From contig NC_088786.1 in assembly GCF_949628265.1 (NCBI RefSeq), positions 25,689,681-25,753,680 of the forward strand: DNA of 64,000 bases, read 5' to 3'. The notes under the pieces were generated by a model. The model was not told the DNA's origin. It searched no databases and worked only from the letters and a program-made list of their open reading frames with translations. This stretch comes from Cloeon dipterum (Eukaryota > Arthropoda > Insecta > Ephemeroptera > Baetidae). This document shows, piece after piece, positions 1 to 13,627 of the stretch (the first letter of the stretch is position 1; each line of letters begins with the position of its first letter). The position numbers and the translations under genes are program-made.

Positions 1-3000
1 GTCGAAATCATCCCAGCAACAAAAATCAACTTATTAATATACTCTTCGCATGCATTATATATAATTGGGAAAAAAGTTTGCTTTCTTGAAGGGAAATTAA
101 AAATAATATTCATCTATCCTCGTTACAGAGGTTTTATCGTGTGTTACTTAACTTATTCAGTTTGCTCTTGATACGGAGAGTTCAATCATTAACTGGAAAA
201 ATTATAAATCCAAAATTAACTGTCACTTGTGGAACGAGGGATTTGCAATTTAAATGGATATATAATCGTTCAACTAATATTTTAAATAAAACATCAAGCG
301 GCGATCAGGTTGATTGCACAAAACTATATATATTTTTTATTTTTAAATGCGATCTCTCCTTTTTTCTTTCTTTCTCGCATTGAATGCCTTTTGCAAGAAA
401 GAAGGATGATCATGATGAGGAAAGAGGAAAGTTGAGAGGTGTATCTCTGCGCGAGTCGGACTGTGAGGGTTTTGCAAGAGTGTGCACTTGAGTCGCAAAT
501 AATAAAATATTCTTGTCAAAAAGACCAGCTCTCCCTTTCAGCGTCTTTTCTCCTCGCATCCCCCACGCGATCACATTCTGCGGATCTTTTAAATTGCGAT
601 GCACCGACATCTCTTTTTCCAAAGAAATACGTACAGAACGAGATGTTTGCGACGACGTCGGCGGCGGTTTTCAGCCAGTGCAACAATTACCAAAGTGTTT
701 TATTCACTCCCGGCGCGGGGCCAAAGCGATCTTCTCGTTATCTTGATCGTTGGATTTATCCTCAAGTGGCCGGCACTTTGTACCCACATGTCTCTGCGGT
801 GGGGTTGCGTTTGAGATCGCTGCTGTTAGATACGTATATGTTTCCAATTGAAACCCCCGCACGTTACAGAAAGTGTATTATATAGTTTTGCTACGAGGAC
901 AGGTAGATTTTCACTAGTGGCGTTGATAATGATACTGCTCTTTTATAAATGTTTGGAACAGGGTTACTTGCGCTACATTAATTCTTAAAGGGATTTATAG
1001 CTAGCTGTATTTTATTTGGGGGAAAACCGAACAGGTGTGTTGTTAGCAAAGAAATTAAAATGAATTTGTTTTTAATAAGACAGAAGAAAATATTTGATCT
1101 ATAGAGAACATTTCAGGCACAAGCAATTAAACAAAAATATTTTTCATTGCTCGTTACTGCAAAAGCTCAGATGGTGCAGAAGGTTAGTTGTTTACAATTT
1201 TTTTAATTTGTTTCTCTAAGAGGCTTTTTTCAAATTTTAATGTGGATCGGCACCCCATACATCTCCAAATTCAAAAGGAGTAACAAATAATTTGATTACA
1301 CTTAACTAAAAAGAAAAATATGAATTTAATTATGTACTGATTTTACAATGGCTACACATCCAAACAATCGGGCAAGGTCGAAAATTTGTAAAACAAAATT
1401 AATATCACACGTTAGCCATTTTTCGACTTGTTTGCCTTCCATGCCTGATTTTTTTTGCTTGTGGGAGTAGCCATAGAAAAATCAGTAATAGAAGAGAATT
1501 TGCAAGTGATAATTTCATGAATGGCTCGCCACGTGGGAAATTTAATCATTTGATATTTCATGATTTAAGCGTGGGACCGGCCGGCCATATATACAGTTGA
1601 TAATAGCGGGTGCAGATAAATGAATAGTAAAATGTAGAAGTGCGGCGAAACGGAATGATAATTGTGGTTCTACACGGGCATGAGAGGCCACTCGAAACGA
1701 ACCCATCGTTTGCAGCCGCAGGGACATCAAAATAAATGCACACATACACATATAAACTCTCTGCATAATGCGTGTGCAGAGGAGAGGGCGAGTGCGCGGG
1801 GTGCAGAGCGCGCGGCTAAAAAAGAGAGTCCGTTCCGCGCTCATTCAAATGGGAAAAAGATGTCTTGTCGTTGCAACATTCCAAACTGTAGCCACTTCTC
1901 TCACAGACTATTATGTTGCATTTCAATTAAACCGCCATTAAACGCGGCTGCCCTCCACTTTTGAACTGCGATCAAGCATCTGCCTTTAATTTCATGCCAC
2001 GCTGATAAGGGCTTGCTGCGCGCGGTAATTTCACTCAAACGGGGAGGAGGAAACAAACTCACGAGAGTGAATCATCCTTTCCAATTTGTAAGGAAATCGC
2101 ATTTTCTGCAGCTCAGTAGATATTTAAGATGGGCTAGTCAAGTGCATTCCATGGATGCTGGAGAATTTTCTTTCATATTTTGTGGATTGTGAATTAGGAA
2201 TATCAGAAATGAAAGTGAAATATTTGAGTGGCTTAAATACAATTAGAAATAATAATAATTTTATTCAATTTCCTCAATGAGGTTTTAGTTGGTGGTGAAT
2301 TTATCAAATTTGAGTAATGGAAATAATTGATATAGTAAACTATCTTCATTGGATTTTTTTAATTGACAGCAGTTTTTGCGAGTTTTGAAGGCTCGAGAAG
2401 AATTGAAATTTTATTATGTGTGGTTTACCATGGATATCGTTTTAAAATCGGATTTAAGGCAGTATTCGCTTAATCATGATAGTAGTTGATAGCTTTATTG
2501 GAGACAAATCGACCTATGTTAAATATTTAGATTCAAAGTAATTTGATCAAGATTGATTTGAAGCAAAAATATTGAAATTGTAGGATGTATGTATGCGACA
2601 TGCGTGCAATGCACATCACGAGTTGCGCACATTTCCCCCGCATGTACATGTCAACTGCTAAAATATGGCTTGCATGCAAATGTACATTTTAAACAGGAGC
2701 TATCTAATTTTCAGATCAATTATTCGTGCTTCAATAAAAAAGAAAAGATCTTCAAAAATTAAAAGTGGATCAAATAAGAATGGGGTGCGCTATCTCGCGC
2801 ATAAATATTGCGTTTCCAGCTGCTGATGATGGCCGCGCAGTTTGGAATTGCAAATAAGGCCGTTTAACAAATAATAATGTGGACAATAGTGTCTGATCTG
2901 ATGCAGCGGAGAGAGAAAGAGAAAAAGAAACGCGATGAACACACAGAAGTCAGAGAGGGGGCGTGCAAATATTTTTCATTTTATGTTGGAAGCAGAGACG

Positions 3001-3330
3001 ATAAAAATATCCGCCGCGCAGTCGGTTGGTTATAGTGTGTGATTATTAAAAGTGCGCCAGTTTAATAGTGTAATTTTATGATTGCCCGTCTGCATTCTAT
3101 TGCCTCGCCGCAGCACCGCACACAATATTCATCCCCGCACCGAAATTCATCCCCCAACACGGCTGTGAGAACAATATTACGTAGTGACTGTGCGCCGGCC
3201 TAGCTGCGGTTAATGTGCGAGTGACAATTTAAAAAAGGGGTTACATTCCTTGCGGCTATAAAAATATTTCCTCCTCGGAAGCTGGGGCGGGCGATATTAC
3301 CTCGCTTATTATATTATACTCTCCTCACCC

Positions 3331-3343
3331 CGCGCGCGCGCGC
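3331..3343. repeat. Short (CG)n run
   Basis: Alternating CG dinucleotides of 13 bases, embedded in a GC-richer patch. This is a simple repeat with no other visible role. Confidence 0.8.
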
Positions 3344-5627
3344 TTAAACTGTTTCTAATGGCCTTTGAACGCACGCGAGATGATAATGAAATAAATGAAT
3401 TGGAGCGGCGATATACGCCAAGAATGTGTTCGTATTAGCAGGCGACAGACGCACCCCGTCGGTGATTAAAGCGCGGCGTTTAGCATTTCGAGCCGCGGGG
3501 CAATAGGAGGATTAAGTGTTGTGAATAGTGTGTGTCAATGACAGTGAACGAAATTTAAATTGTATCCGTTTCCTGTACGTTGTTTAAAGTTTTGTAAATA
3601 ATATAAGTAATAAATTAAATTACCGGATAAAAATGACTAACTTAATATGGTTACATTAACTGAAATTATTGAAAAATTTATATTTTTAATTAAAAATTAA
3701 AATCTGCTATTATAATGTTAAACTTTGTTTTATTATGCGTCTTATTATTGTACTCTTATTTAAAAGAAAAATTTACACATATATTTTAACCATTAAATAT
3801 ATTTGTATTAACGTCAATTTACTCAACTTCTGATCTTTCATTAATTTCAGAAAATTTTAAATTTTCAGGGTTTCCTCACAGTTTTAACAAGTAAACAATT
3901 TTTATAATAAAACAACATGGTTAAGATTTTCTCGCATACTTGCCCCTAATTATTTGTCGCAAAGTAATTTTGTGACACTTAGGTGGTGCACAACTCGCTC
4001 TAACTCTCACCCTATCGCCTATATACAGGGCAAAAGGTGGTTGCTTCTCAATTTGCTTCACAAATTTTTATTTACTAGAGACTCGGAAATTATTTTCCCA
4101 TCTCAATCAGCAAAAACTATAGTGTATGCAAGATTTAAATTTATTCAAAATTAGGACCATCAATTATTTTTTTTATTTAATGGGCAGCACAAAATTGTCA
4201 CAAAAAATTGGGAAAGCTCTATGGAAATTATTGAGTAACGTAAAATCATCAAATTGTCCTCAAAATGATTATTCCTGTTTCTTAAATTTCTTATCTTTAC
4301 ACTCCAAACGCTCCAAACATTCACATCCAATCAAGAGAAGCCGTCTCGAATGGGAATAATAGAAGAGATAAATTTATCGATGTTTTTTGTCAACCGATCT
4401 TTAATTTAACTAGCCTTTTGGCTTAGACAATATTTTAAAATTAAATTTTGCCTATATATATATACTACTTCAATGCGTTCCTTGGCATGTGGCTAGAACG
4501 AAAAGCGTGAAACCCCTTTTGTGCACTCCGCAGAAGACACTTTAAACACGAAAGAGGAAAGACAAAGAGGGTTTCTAAGTGGGACAATGGGGAAGCTTGC
4601 CGTTCGAAAGGAAGTGTGGAAGAAAAAACTGTAATGTGAATGCGAATTTTTCTCGCCAATTTATCATGATCGAGAGAAAGAAAGAGCGGCTTGGGGTAAT
4701 TTGATCATTGTCCCCTCGGCTTCCCAGCAGCGCACAAAAAGCGAAAAATAGACGACGCACTGCTGCGAACAGAGAAAAATTAAATGGAAGAAATAATATG
4801 ATAAAAAGCTGGCGTGCTTTTTTGTCTTTGTGAAAAGTGCGCGCACGGCGGCGGCGGCCGGCGTCGGCGGGAGAGAAAATAATTAAGCGCGCGGCGAACA
4901 AAGAGTGGAAACAAAGCAGGGGATGAAACAATTATTCTAAAACTTACTTGAAACGTGTCAACGTGTCATTTGAAGAAATATTGAATGAAATGAACCAGAT
5001 AAGCAGCATTCTCTGCCGCATTGTCTGCGCGCGAACAAAGGCCCGCGCGCGGAGCGGAAAGCTGCGTTTGTGTCCCACATTATGCGCGCCGCGCGAACAC
5101 ACAGCAAAAGCAGCATGAGAGCCAACGCTGGCTGCCTGTCTGCTCTCTCAATCGCGTGCATGTACCCATTTTTGACATTTCATGTCCTACGTACACACAC
5201 ATACTGCACGATTATTATTGCTTCATCTCCATTGAGGCGGCTCGCCAGCCCACGGTCACACAGACGCATTATAAATTATGCGTTCTGCACGCCCCTTTTT
5301 ACTGTCTGTGTGCATCGTGCAGACTGATTTGCGCAAATCACTTTATAATGTCCCACTTCATTTTGACTGCGTTGACGTGCGTACACACTCAAGCCCGATG
5401 TTTCTATGAAAAGAACAGTAATTAATTAATTTTTATGAGATTGGTCTGTAAATATAAATTACTATCCAGAGAAAAAACTATTTATGTTTAATTTGTGCCA
5501 AACGTGTTAGATTTTTCGCAAAGGACTGAGCGGACTGACTAATGTTGCTTGTTTTTTTTTCAAGAAAAATGTCTAGCATAGCTTCCTCAATTGAGTTCTT
5601 GAGTTGAAACAAATATTGAAGAAAATA

Positions 5628-5723
5628 AATCGTCCTGGTCGTGGAAAAATTGCCCAACATTCGACAGTGAAAATTTGGGTGTTTGTTGGACGATGCGCAA
5701 TTTTACCACGACCTGGACGAATT
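5628..5723. repeat. Imperfect inverted repeat, 26/27-bp arms
   Basis: The left arm 5628-5653 and the right arm 5697-5723 are reverse complements apart from one single-base gap and two mismatches. They are separated by a loop of about 43 bp. Key matching blocks are GTCGTGG and AAATTGC. It could be a foldback remnant of a small DNA transposon or a hairpin-forming transcript. No target-site duplication is obvious. Confidence 0.6.
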
Positions 5724-7821
5724 GGACTCATCGCCTCATTGTGTTTTCAAAAAGTCGAATTAATTTCATCTTGATCAGGCTTTGGCAACTCCTGTATAGA
5801 ATTAATCATGATACAAATAATCACAGTAAATATTACTACGTAAAAACACATAATGTCAGCTAAGCCTTTTTGAAGAAAAAATTAATCAATATATATTTTT
5901 TGTTATTGTAAAAATTGATACAGCGATTGTAGGTTTAGTGTTGAACGCATTTTAACCCCACAAAAATGACTTTGGGATGGTTTGTTTGAACTCTATTTTG
6001 AGACCAGTTTACGATGTTTCTTCCCCAATTTTTCCGAGCTATACTTTAACAAAATAAAACCAAATTTCAAGGCATGTTTTGCATTTTATTATTTTTTATG
6101 TAATATTATAAACTTAGGTCAAAATTAGATCAATCGAGATTATTTTTCCTCCAATTTGAATTATAATGTAAACGAATAATATAAATTAGAGGTTGCAGAG
6201 AAATTAAATTACATTATTTGTTAAAAATTTAACCAAGCTGAAGCCAACGGATTCAACGGAATAACTGCTCAGCGGCAGATAGACTTGTTCCCACAAACCC
6301 TTCTTGACAATCTATTTCCAATGATTAAGAGTATTATATAAAGACTGGAAAGTCATGAATCACGAATCTGAAAAAGGACTTGTATAAAATTACAATGGTA
6401 TGTTCGCTTTGAGAAATGAAAACTATATAACAAATTGTTATATCTTAAAATTTTGATCTTTCTAAAACCAAAAGTGAGTTACAATGTTCCTACACCACCT
6501 AAAAAAGTTTAAATTTTGATAGCAAAAAGTTATTTTGACTCTGTCAATTAACACCATTTTGAGAGCTTCCCAAGTCAATAGTAATTTTTGCCAGATATTA
6601 AGACTGTTGCAGTTGTCTTTAAAAGTCTTGGATGGTCGTGGAGATTTAGTTTAAATAATATGTTTATCAGATTCACAGCAAATATGCAGTCAGTCGTTTT
6701 ATTCCCAACCCTTATATTAACAGCGCGAATGATTAAATCACTTCAGCTGTTTTCAATATTTTATCTTTGTCTATACTAAATTCAATATTCCGAATGATTT
6801 CAAACTTAATTAGACACTTCAATACAAAAGTGAAAGCTAGTAAATAAAAGTGCAGATTTTATTGAATCATTGAGAGGCTTCCCAGGTATAAAATAAAACG
6901 ATTTTAGCGGCTTGAAAAGCTCCACGCGATGGGATCCTTAGGATTTCAGGGGGTGGCTTTTGAACAATGGTTTCCTTAGGTTACCAATTAGCAGCACACG
7001 TTTCGCCTTTGCAGCCCTTGAAATTCGCACTCGCCCCAGCGTAGCAGCAGCAGAGTACTTCACAATCGTTTTCATTGTGTCGAGCAACGCAAAATTCTCG
7101 GCTCGCTCTGCCAGCACATAGCAAGTTAATCCAGCAACGAGCAATTATTCACCGACAAACAAAGCGATATTATTTTCTCTCGAATTTTAATGCGTGTGGC
7201 ACACGTGCATTTGCGCAGAAGAACAAATAAGGTTGAAAAACGCGAGAGAGATTTTCCTCCACAACACATTTGAATATACGCATCGCTGGTGGAAAATCTG
7301 CGGAAAAGAAAATACATACAATAATTATGCCAACAAGAGCGGTGTGCTTCGAGAAATTCAAAAAGCCACTCGCTGCTCCCTCTAAATATTGTGGATCGGA
7401 AAGACGAAAAGTGCTAAGAAACACACGTGAATATGTGTGGTTTGATCAAAGTACTTGAAGGTATTTCATGAGCGTGCATGCATGACGGAGCTCAGCAACA
7501 AAATCGCTGCTGATATATATTGTTTATCAAATGCGAGCAGTGAGTTTCTCAATGCGGACATTTAGCATGACTAATTAACCAAGATGCATAATGTCGTTCC
7601 CGGCGCTCGGGAATTTTGAAAAGGAGCGAAACGGTATGACTGTGCAGTGCAATGAAAGGCTGATTTTGAAGGAAATGAACAAGAATTTTAAAAGCGCACG
7701 TGCATGATGACGACATTTGGCGCAAAATGTAGAAATGAAATTTGGCCGCACTTGCGCGTGAAATCAAACATTTAAGACCCGCGGCGTCTCGTTGGAAACG
7801 TATACAGCACCGCGAGTCTAT

Positions 7822-7853
7822 TATAAAAAGACAATTAGCTGGCTGTCACTCAT
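7822..7853 (+). promoter_or_regulatory. Possible TATA/initiator promoter
   Basis: TATAAAAAG begins at 7822, and a TCATAT initiator-like element places its A at 7852, exactly 30 bp downstream. The first sizeable AUG downstream opens a 41-codon frame (7913-8038) with a hydrophobic middle and a cysteine-containing tail. No conserved product is recognised. In AT-rich DNA, TATA plus a loose initiator can occur by chance, so this is only a candidate. Confidence 0.2.
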
Positions 7854-8439
7854 ATTGTCTGCCGTGCAGCAAAGGGAAACGAGTGTCGAGCGTTGTTTAG
7901 AAAAGTAATGTGATGAAGCCACTTGAACAGGGCGCAGCATTAGTTTTTGTGCGAGTGTCTATATTACATTTATCGTTGTGTGCGCGCACGAGTTGTGTAA
8001 AAGCGTGTTGCTTTCAAGAGGTCAGCGTTCCAAATTGAAATTCCAACAACTTCCGAATGTGTTTGTGACAGTTTAATTTGTGAGAAGAGTGCCAATAGAG
8101 TGAGAACGGGTCGGATTTATATTATTTCACCCTCGCCCTCTCTCTCCTCGGTGCAGATGCAGAGATAATAAAGCCGCGGCGACGGGCAAATCCGAGTGAG
8201 GCCAACACCAAATCCATTTCACCAGCGGCGTGCGTGTGACGCTGGATTTAATCCAATCAAGCATCATCGTCTACAGTTTTATTTCTGTTCCAATTTTCGG
8301 TAATTGCGGATCGAGTGCTCTATTCAGTGTGAGCGCCTGTTCGAGACCGATATACCACTTTCCATACTCTTTTATGTTTGCTTCAAAATCGACTGCGAGC
8401 CCCGAATTTAACCGGTGTTGAGAAATTGTTTGTGTCGCT

Positions 8440-8664
8440 CATTTTAATTCTTCCAATTTGCCTCGTGAAGTTTTTAAAGTGACTGGGATTCCTGAAGTGT
8501 GCATCAGGCTTAAAAAGGCACTCGCCGGGTTGCGGCAAAGGCCAATTAATTACCTTAAATTGATCCAAAAAATTATATTTATAATGGATGGTTTAAATTC
8601 AACATGCCTGACAAAAGTTGGTTGGTTTTCGAATTTAATATTTATTACTTCTCATAAATCTGAG
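8440..8664 (+). mobile_element. Degenerate Ty1/copia reverse transcriptase fragment
   Basis: The plus-strand frame through 8458-8664 reads VCIRLKKALAGLRQRP and continues for about 35 more residues. This matches the layout of the copia-class reverse transcriptase segment in which an LKKALYGL-like motif is followed by a Q-x-P. Here the conserved tyrosine of that motif is alanine. The part before it (VFKVTGIPE) also fits the family. No gag, integrase, RNase H, YVDD box or LTR is visible nearby, so this is a short isolated relic. The family assignment rests on motif recognition by eye. Confidence 0.55.
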
Positions 8665-9528
8665 TGAGCTGTTGTAATTTAGGCTGCCAACAAATTGTAG
8701 AATTATATGCATAAATAAGTATGATCAAATTTCGTCCGCAGGCATACACGAATCAAATTGCCTGATTTTTCAAATTTTAAAAGCCAAAGAAAATTCGCAA
8801 CAAAAATTGAAATTTATTGGGTTTTGGTTGAGGTATTTGGTAAACAATGGTAAACAGTTAGGTAGGGTCAAAAGTTTTTTTTTTAATTGTAATACATATA
8901 GCATTTTTACCTATATGAACAAGCGGCATTTTAAAGTATTTTTTGTTAGCATTTTCACAGAGCAAAAGGAAGCCTATTAACAACTTTTCAATGGTTATTT
9001 CACTCTTAATCATCAACGTGAAATTCAAAACAATACATATCCTATTTTGAGACATTTATTAGAGAATGGATGCGCAAAAAAATTATATAATATATATATT
9101 TACAAAATATGAAAGTTTTTACTAATTTAACAGAATTTTCCTACTTATCCGATGAAAATGAAACTTAAATTGATTTCGTAGAAGAAAACTACACAAATAA
9201 ATTGTAAAACATTATTTACACAACATAATAATTATTATTTATTATATTTATCATAAAAATAAAATACAATAAAAATGTGAAAATTGGACCCGGTTGGATT
9301 TGTTGCCTATTTTACAGGATAAAACCGTCTCGCTAGTTTGCCATCTGCCGTACGTGGCGCCACGGTCTTACCCATGCCATGCCAAAATATAAAATTCAAA
9401 CGTAAATAATAATATCATATGGGCGCTGAAGCTGATGAGTGTAAAGTGACTCGAACCGCTGTTTGTTTGTAAGAGTTTGAGCTGTCAAGAGAAGTTTAAC
9501 CCACTAAAAAACGGCCACATAATAAAAA
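8665..9528. other. AT-rich upstream flank of CNOT10
   Basis: Very AT-rich from 8665 to 9290, then a GC-richer segment (9290-9480) that is the likely proximal promoter and 5' UTR of the CNOT10 gene. It has no TATA box at a useful distance, which is normal for a housekeeping gene. A perfect 12-bp palindrome CGTGGCGCCACG lies at 9353-9364 and may be a factor-binding site. That role is inferred only from its symmetry and position. Confidence 0.4.
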
Positions 9529-12500
9529 ATGAACGAAAAAAATTTTTCTGAAAAACTGGAGGCGTTTGGGACTTTGGGTGCCGGCACGACAAGCAAACCA
9601 GAAACGGTAAACTTGCCTTCAATTTCGCCGCAAGAACGTGAGATTGCCCAGGTTTGCTACCGTACAATTTAAATGTACTCCGTCTGACTTAAAATCTTTC
9701 GTTTCAGGCCGCTCTCCAGGATTTCATTAAGGGCAATTTCTCAGGCTGCTCGGATCACCTCGTTAAACTGGAGCAAATACGGCCCAAGGACATGAAACTG
9801 CACGTCGACAAAGCAATTGTGAATTTCTGCAATTCCAATTTAAAAGAATGTGATGCCTTCACAAAGGCTCTGAAGGCTGTGGAGGAACAAGTAAGGATAA
9901 TGCTATTATGTAATTTCAAATTGACAATTTGATAAATTGTCTCAAATCCAGGTAAAAGAGGAAGAGCAAGATGTGTCCAGCTACATCCACTACAACCTTG
10001 CCCTTGGTCTATTTAATTCAGGCCAAATCAGTGAAGCTCAGAAACACTTGCTGAAAGTATTTCAGTGTATTGAATCATTAGGTGAGCAGTAAAAAGTTAG
10101 CAATGGGAGTTATTTGTGCTTAAATTTGTGTCTGCAGACGAAGGGCTGGCCCAAAGAGTGTGCATCCTGCTTGTCGAAGTTTTTCTTAACTTGAATCAAG
10201 CGCAAAAAGCACTGGCTCTGCTTTCATACACGGAAAATCAACTGCTCAGCTCGTACTTCTCGCAAACTGGTGCCGGATCGGAAAAGTCGCCTGTCATTAC
10301 CGCCAGCTTAATCAAGCATAAAAAGGTTAGCAACAATTAATTCAAAATGCTTGGTGTAACAAATCCTTTAGGAACCAACCACTAAGCTGCCTGTGGAGCC
10401 AACAACTCCACCTCTCCCGCCTGCGTTCGAAACCGAATGGTTGAAGGCCAAACTGGCAGCTCTGAGGGCAAGAGCGAGTTTGCAGGCTCGCTTGTGGAGG
10501 ACAAATAAAAAAGACGTGAAAGCTCTGCTTGCCATTAACAAGCAGCAGTTTGTAAGTCGTGCGCAGAATTCAAAGCTATAGATAGATCCAAAAAGATAAA
10601 TTTCCTTTCAGAATTCAACGGCCTTAATGGCAAAGTCCTATTTGGATTTTCTCAGAGGACAGTACAACAAAGCAGCTCGTGTTTTGTCTTCTGTGACGCC
10701 ACCAGAAGGACTGTATGTGTTTGAAATTGACACAAAATTTTAAATGCTATTAAAATGGTGCTTTTTCAGAGAATCCGGGGATAACATTCAAATGATGTGG
10801 TTCAACAATCTTGGTTGCTGCCATTTCATGGGAGGCAGGAATCTTTTGGCCACAAATTACATTTCTAGAGCAATAGAGGAATCAAACAAGAAGCACACAA
10901 CCCCAGCAGGTATTATTTTTAAGCCCATGGTTGTGAATGCGAGCGTGCAAATATTTTATAGGAATTAAAAAATAAATATTTCTCTCATTTTAATTTATAG
11001 CTGAAGTTTCGGCAAAGATAGCAAATGCCCAGATGCTAATGAACCTAGGAATAGTGCTTTTGCAATCAAACAAACCAGAATCAGCGTTCCCACACTTGTT
11101 AAAAGCAGTGCGTGTTTTCCATTCAAACCCAAGACTGTGGCTTCGAATTGCAGAGTGTTGCATTCAAAATTTTGGCACGGTATACAAATTTTATCAAGAA
11201 ATTAGCAGAAGAGTAAAATGCCAATTGCTTCCAGAATAACGCTGATTTCTATGACCGAAGAAATCCTGCAGACAAAATTGTTGCGAACACAATCCCGTCG
11301 GCATCAAGCACAAAAATCATACTTAACAGCAGGGTTGGACCAAAAGTCGGGTAGGTTTTTAGACCTCCAGATGATTAAAGGCATGATTATTTTTCTGTGC
11401 ATTTCCAGCGTTGAAAAATGTAGCAGTAGCCAGCCCAGCTTGAGCCTAGAGTTTGCGAACATGTGCTTGAAAAACGCACTCGTTCTACTCGACTCAAACC
11501 AAAATGGTCTTGTCGGAGCTAGCAATTTTGGCTTCCTGAAACTTTCTGATATATCCGATAGCCCCTCAACACAGCAAAATCAGGTCAGTTCACTTGTTTG
11601 TTGCTCCTAAATGCTCAGGAAGAAATGTTTAACAAATAATTATTATCTAAAGGATATTGGGTGACCAAAATACATACCTTAACTGTTCACAAAATGTGTC
11701 TATGAAACTATTATAATAACCCAAAAACTATTTGGGCTTCTGAAAAAGATAAAAACACATTTGACCTCGTGATTTTGGCTCCCTGTAACACTCCTGTAGA
11801 ATAGGTGTTGAAACACGACAAGTAACTCAACTATAATACTTCTTAACGCTATTTTACAAAATCAACAAAGGGGACATGAAACTTTAAATCTGGTTTTGGA
11901 CCTTCCTGTCACAATTTGGAGTTTATTTTAATTGTATTTTATTGCTGTATGTACTGTTGTGTGCTATTAATCGGGATGAAATTGGGTTAATCTTTGTTGT
12001 CAGAGTTTACAGTATTTTATTACATTGAATAATTATTGATTGAATTAAGTGATTTGTCACTTAATTCTACCATACTAATATTATAATATTTAATTTGAAA
12101 CGAGTAAATTGGAATGGTGTGGAACTTACTTGGGAAACGTCTGGACGTTTCTAGCACTATGTAGTGGGAATAATCACCACACTCTCGATTTTATGAATAT
12201 TTCTGGCTGAATTTCAAAATTGATATGAAACATGAAATGTAAGCTTGCTATAGAAATGATGCGATTTTGACATGATCATTCAAAGATTTTTTGTAAATCA
12301 TGTTAAAGAATTTGAGTCATATTTTCATGTTTGTTTATTCTCACTTAAATAAAACATACAAAAAATGACTTGTCAAAAGAGATTAAAAAGTGAGAAAGGG
12401 CACCACTTCTGGCACACACCATGTTAAAACTTTACTCTGTGAAGAGCAAAGCAGAAGTGGGCCCATAAAAAAGCTTTAAATTTAGAAGCAAACCTCATGC

Positions 12501-13627
12501 ATTCATTGCTTCAAAGCAAGCCAAAAGTAATATTTTAATTACAAGTTATTACAGTTCATTCATATTCCTTCTCATTGTTATTATCCAGTTATTTGATCTC
12601 TTACAACCTTGCATTAATTGCTTGCATTGGTAGCTTTTTTATTAATTGGTTGATTCAAATTACTTATCAGATCAGAATTTGAAACAAAGATTGAAGAAGA
12701 AAACAAACGCTGTATATTTTATTTTATAATATCAAATTCATTAAATTTACAGACGGTTTCTGGAGTGTCAACTCTGCTGGAAACACTAAGCGGCCCATCC
12801 AATCTTCCACAGAGCGTTCCTTCAATTCCACTGACAGAGTTGGAAGCCGACAGTTTGAGGATTTCCATTCTGGCTGCGAGCGCGTACACCAGCCTGTGTT
12901 TGGGCGAGCCCGTTCTGGCAGTGGAATACGCCAGGAAACTGCTCACGTTGCCAACAGTGCCGGAAGGAATGCGGTACGCCTCACTATTTACTCTCAAGCC
13001 ATGCCTCAATGTTGTTTATAAATTAGATTCCTGGCGCAGTTGTACGCGGCCGAGGGATTAATCCAGCTAGATCAGATTTCCGAGGCCATTGACTTGCTAC
13101 AGCCGGAAACGGTGCTGGGAGACTTGATTTGGGAAATTCCTGAGGTGGTTGAACATGATAAGGAGTCGCCAAGCCCTGAAAAGAGGCCGACAGGTAAATT
13201 ACCCAAGTTTTTGAAAGGCCTCAAATATCCTGTTATGTAGCATTTTGATTGAGTCCCTTTTGATCTTGACGTCAGTTACAATATAGTATATAATTGTAAT
13301 GTTGAATTCACAGCTCCATTCGAGCCTGCATCGGAGCAAACTGCAAAGGCAACAATTTTGTATAATTTGGCCGTCGCTTACGCAATTAGAGGGAACTTTG
13401 ACAAGGCTGCAGACACAATTTCTTTGGTTAGTATTCATTATTTCTTTCATCTGTCCTTAGATATTTTATAATAAAAATATTCCATTCAGGTTTGGAAGTG
13501 CAAGAGTGAAAATGGAAAAGTTCCTGTTCATCTGATGATGCTCTCCATCTATGTCGAACTGCAACAGGGCCACATGCTGAACGCCAGAAACCTTTTGAAT
13601 TTGCTTGGAATTCCTCAGAGGGTGTGA
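9529..13627 (+). CDS. CNOT10: CCR4-NOT transcription complex subunit 10
   Basis: TPR-repeat scaffold of the CCR4-NOT deadenylase. In the known family it pairs with CNOT11 and docks on the CNOT1 N-terminus, acting in cytoplasmic mRNA decay. Fourteen GT-AG exons join into 717 residues: 9529-9651, 9708-9890, 9952-10081, 10138-10325, 10372-10551, 10612-10712, 10770-10909, 11001-11179, 11235-11350, 11409-11583, 12753-12973, 13027-13193, 13314-13426, 13490-13627. All phases agree and no internal stop appears. Family-specific stretches include FNNLGCCHF (about 313-321), LEFANMCLKNAL in exon 10, LYAAEGLIQLDQISEAI (from about 582) and LYNLAVAY (about 650-657), all helical TPR-like. The ATG has A at -3. 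Introns are 46-120 bp except intron 10 (1169 bp). From memory the vertebrate protein is about 744 residues, so this one is near full length with a shorter tail. Exon edges were set by eye and may shift by a codon. Confidence 0.93.

Larger units (their letters stand above)
1..7800. other. Intergenic DNA with no convincing gene
   Basis: AT-rich non-coding sequence broken by GC-richer patches (around 2900-3500 and 4830-5160). Open frames of up to 148 codons occur (for example 439-885), but they show no family motif, no consistent splice sites and no codon bias. Small items are listed separately: a CG run near 3331 and an inverted repeat at 5628-5723. A frame at 129-307 begins after an acceptor-like TTACAG and contains a hydrophobic stretch, so it might be one exon of a gene lying further left. 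That cannot be supported from this window. Confidence 0.5.

Noticed and set aside
129..307. Possible exon with a hydrophobic leader and a TVTCGTRDLQFKW stretch
   Set aside because: The acceptor is plausible but the donor is weak, and the AT-rich codons are typical of non-coding DNA here. It could only be judged with sequence to the left.
439..885. 148-codon plus-strand frame
   Set aside because: Overlaps several other open frames on both strands; composition is not protein-like and no motif is present.
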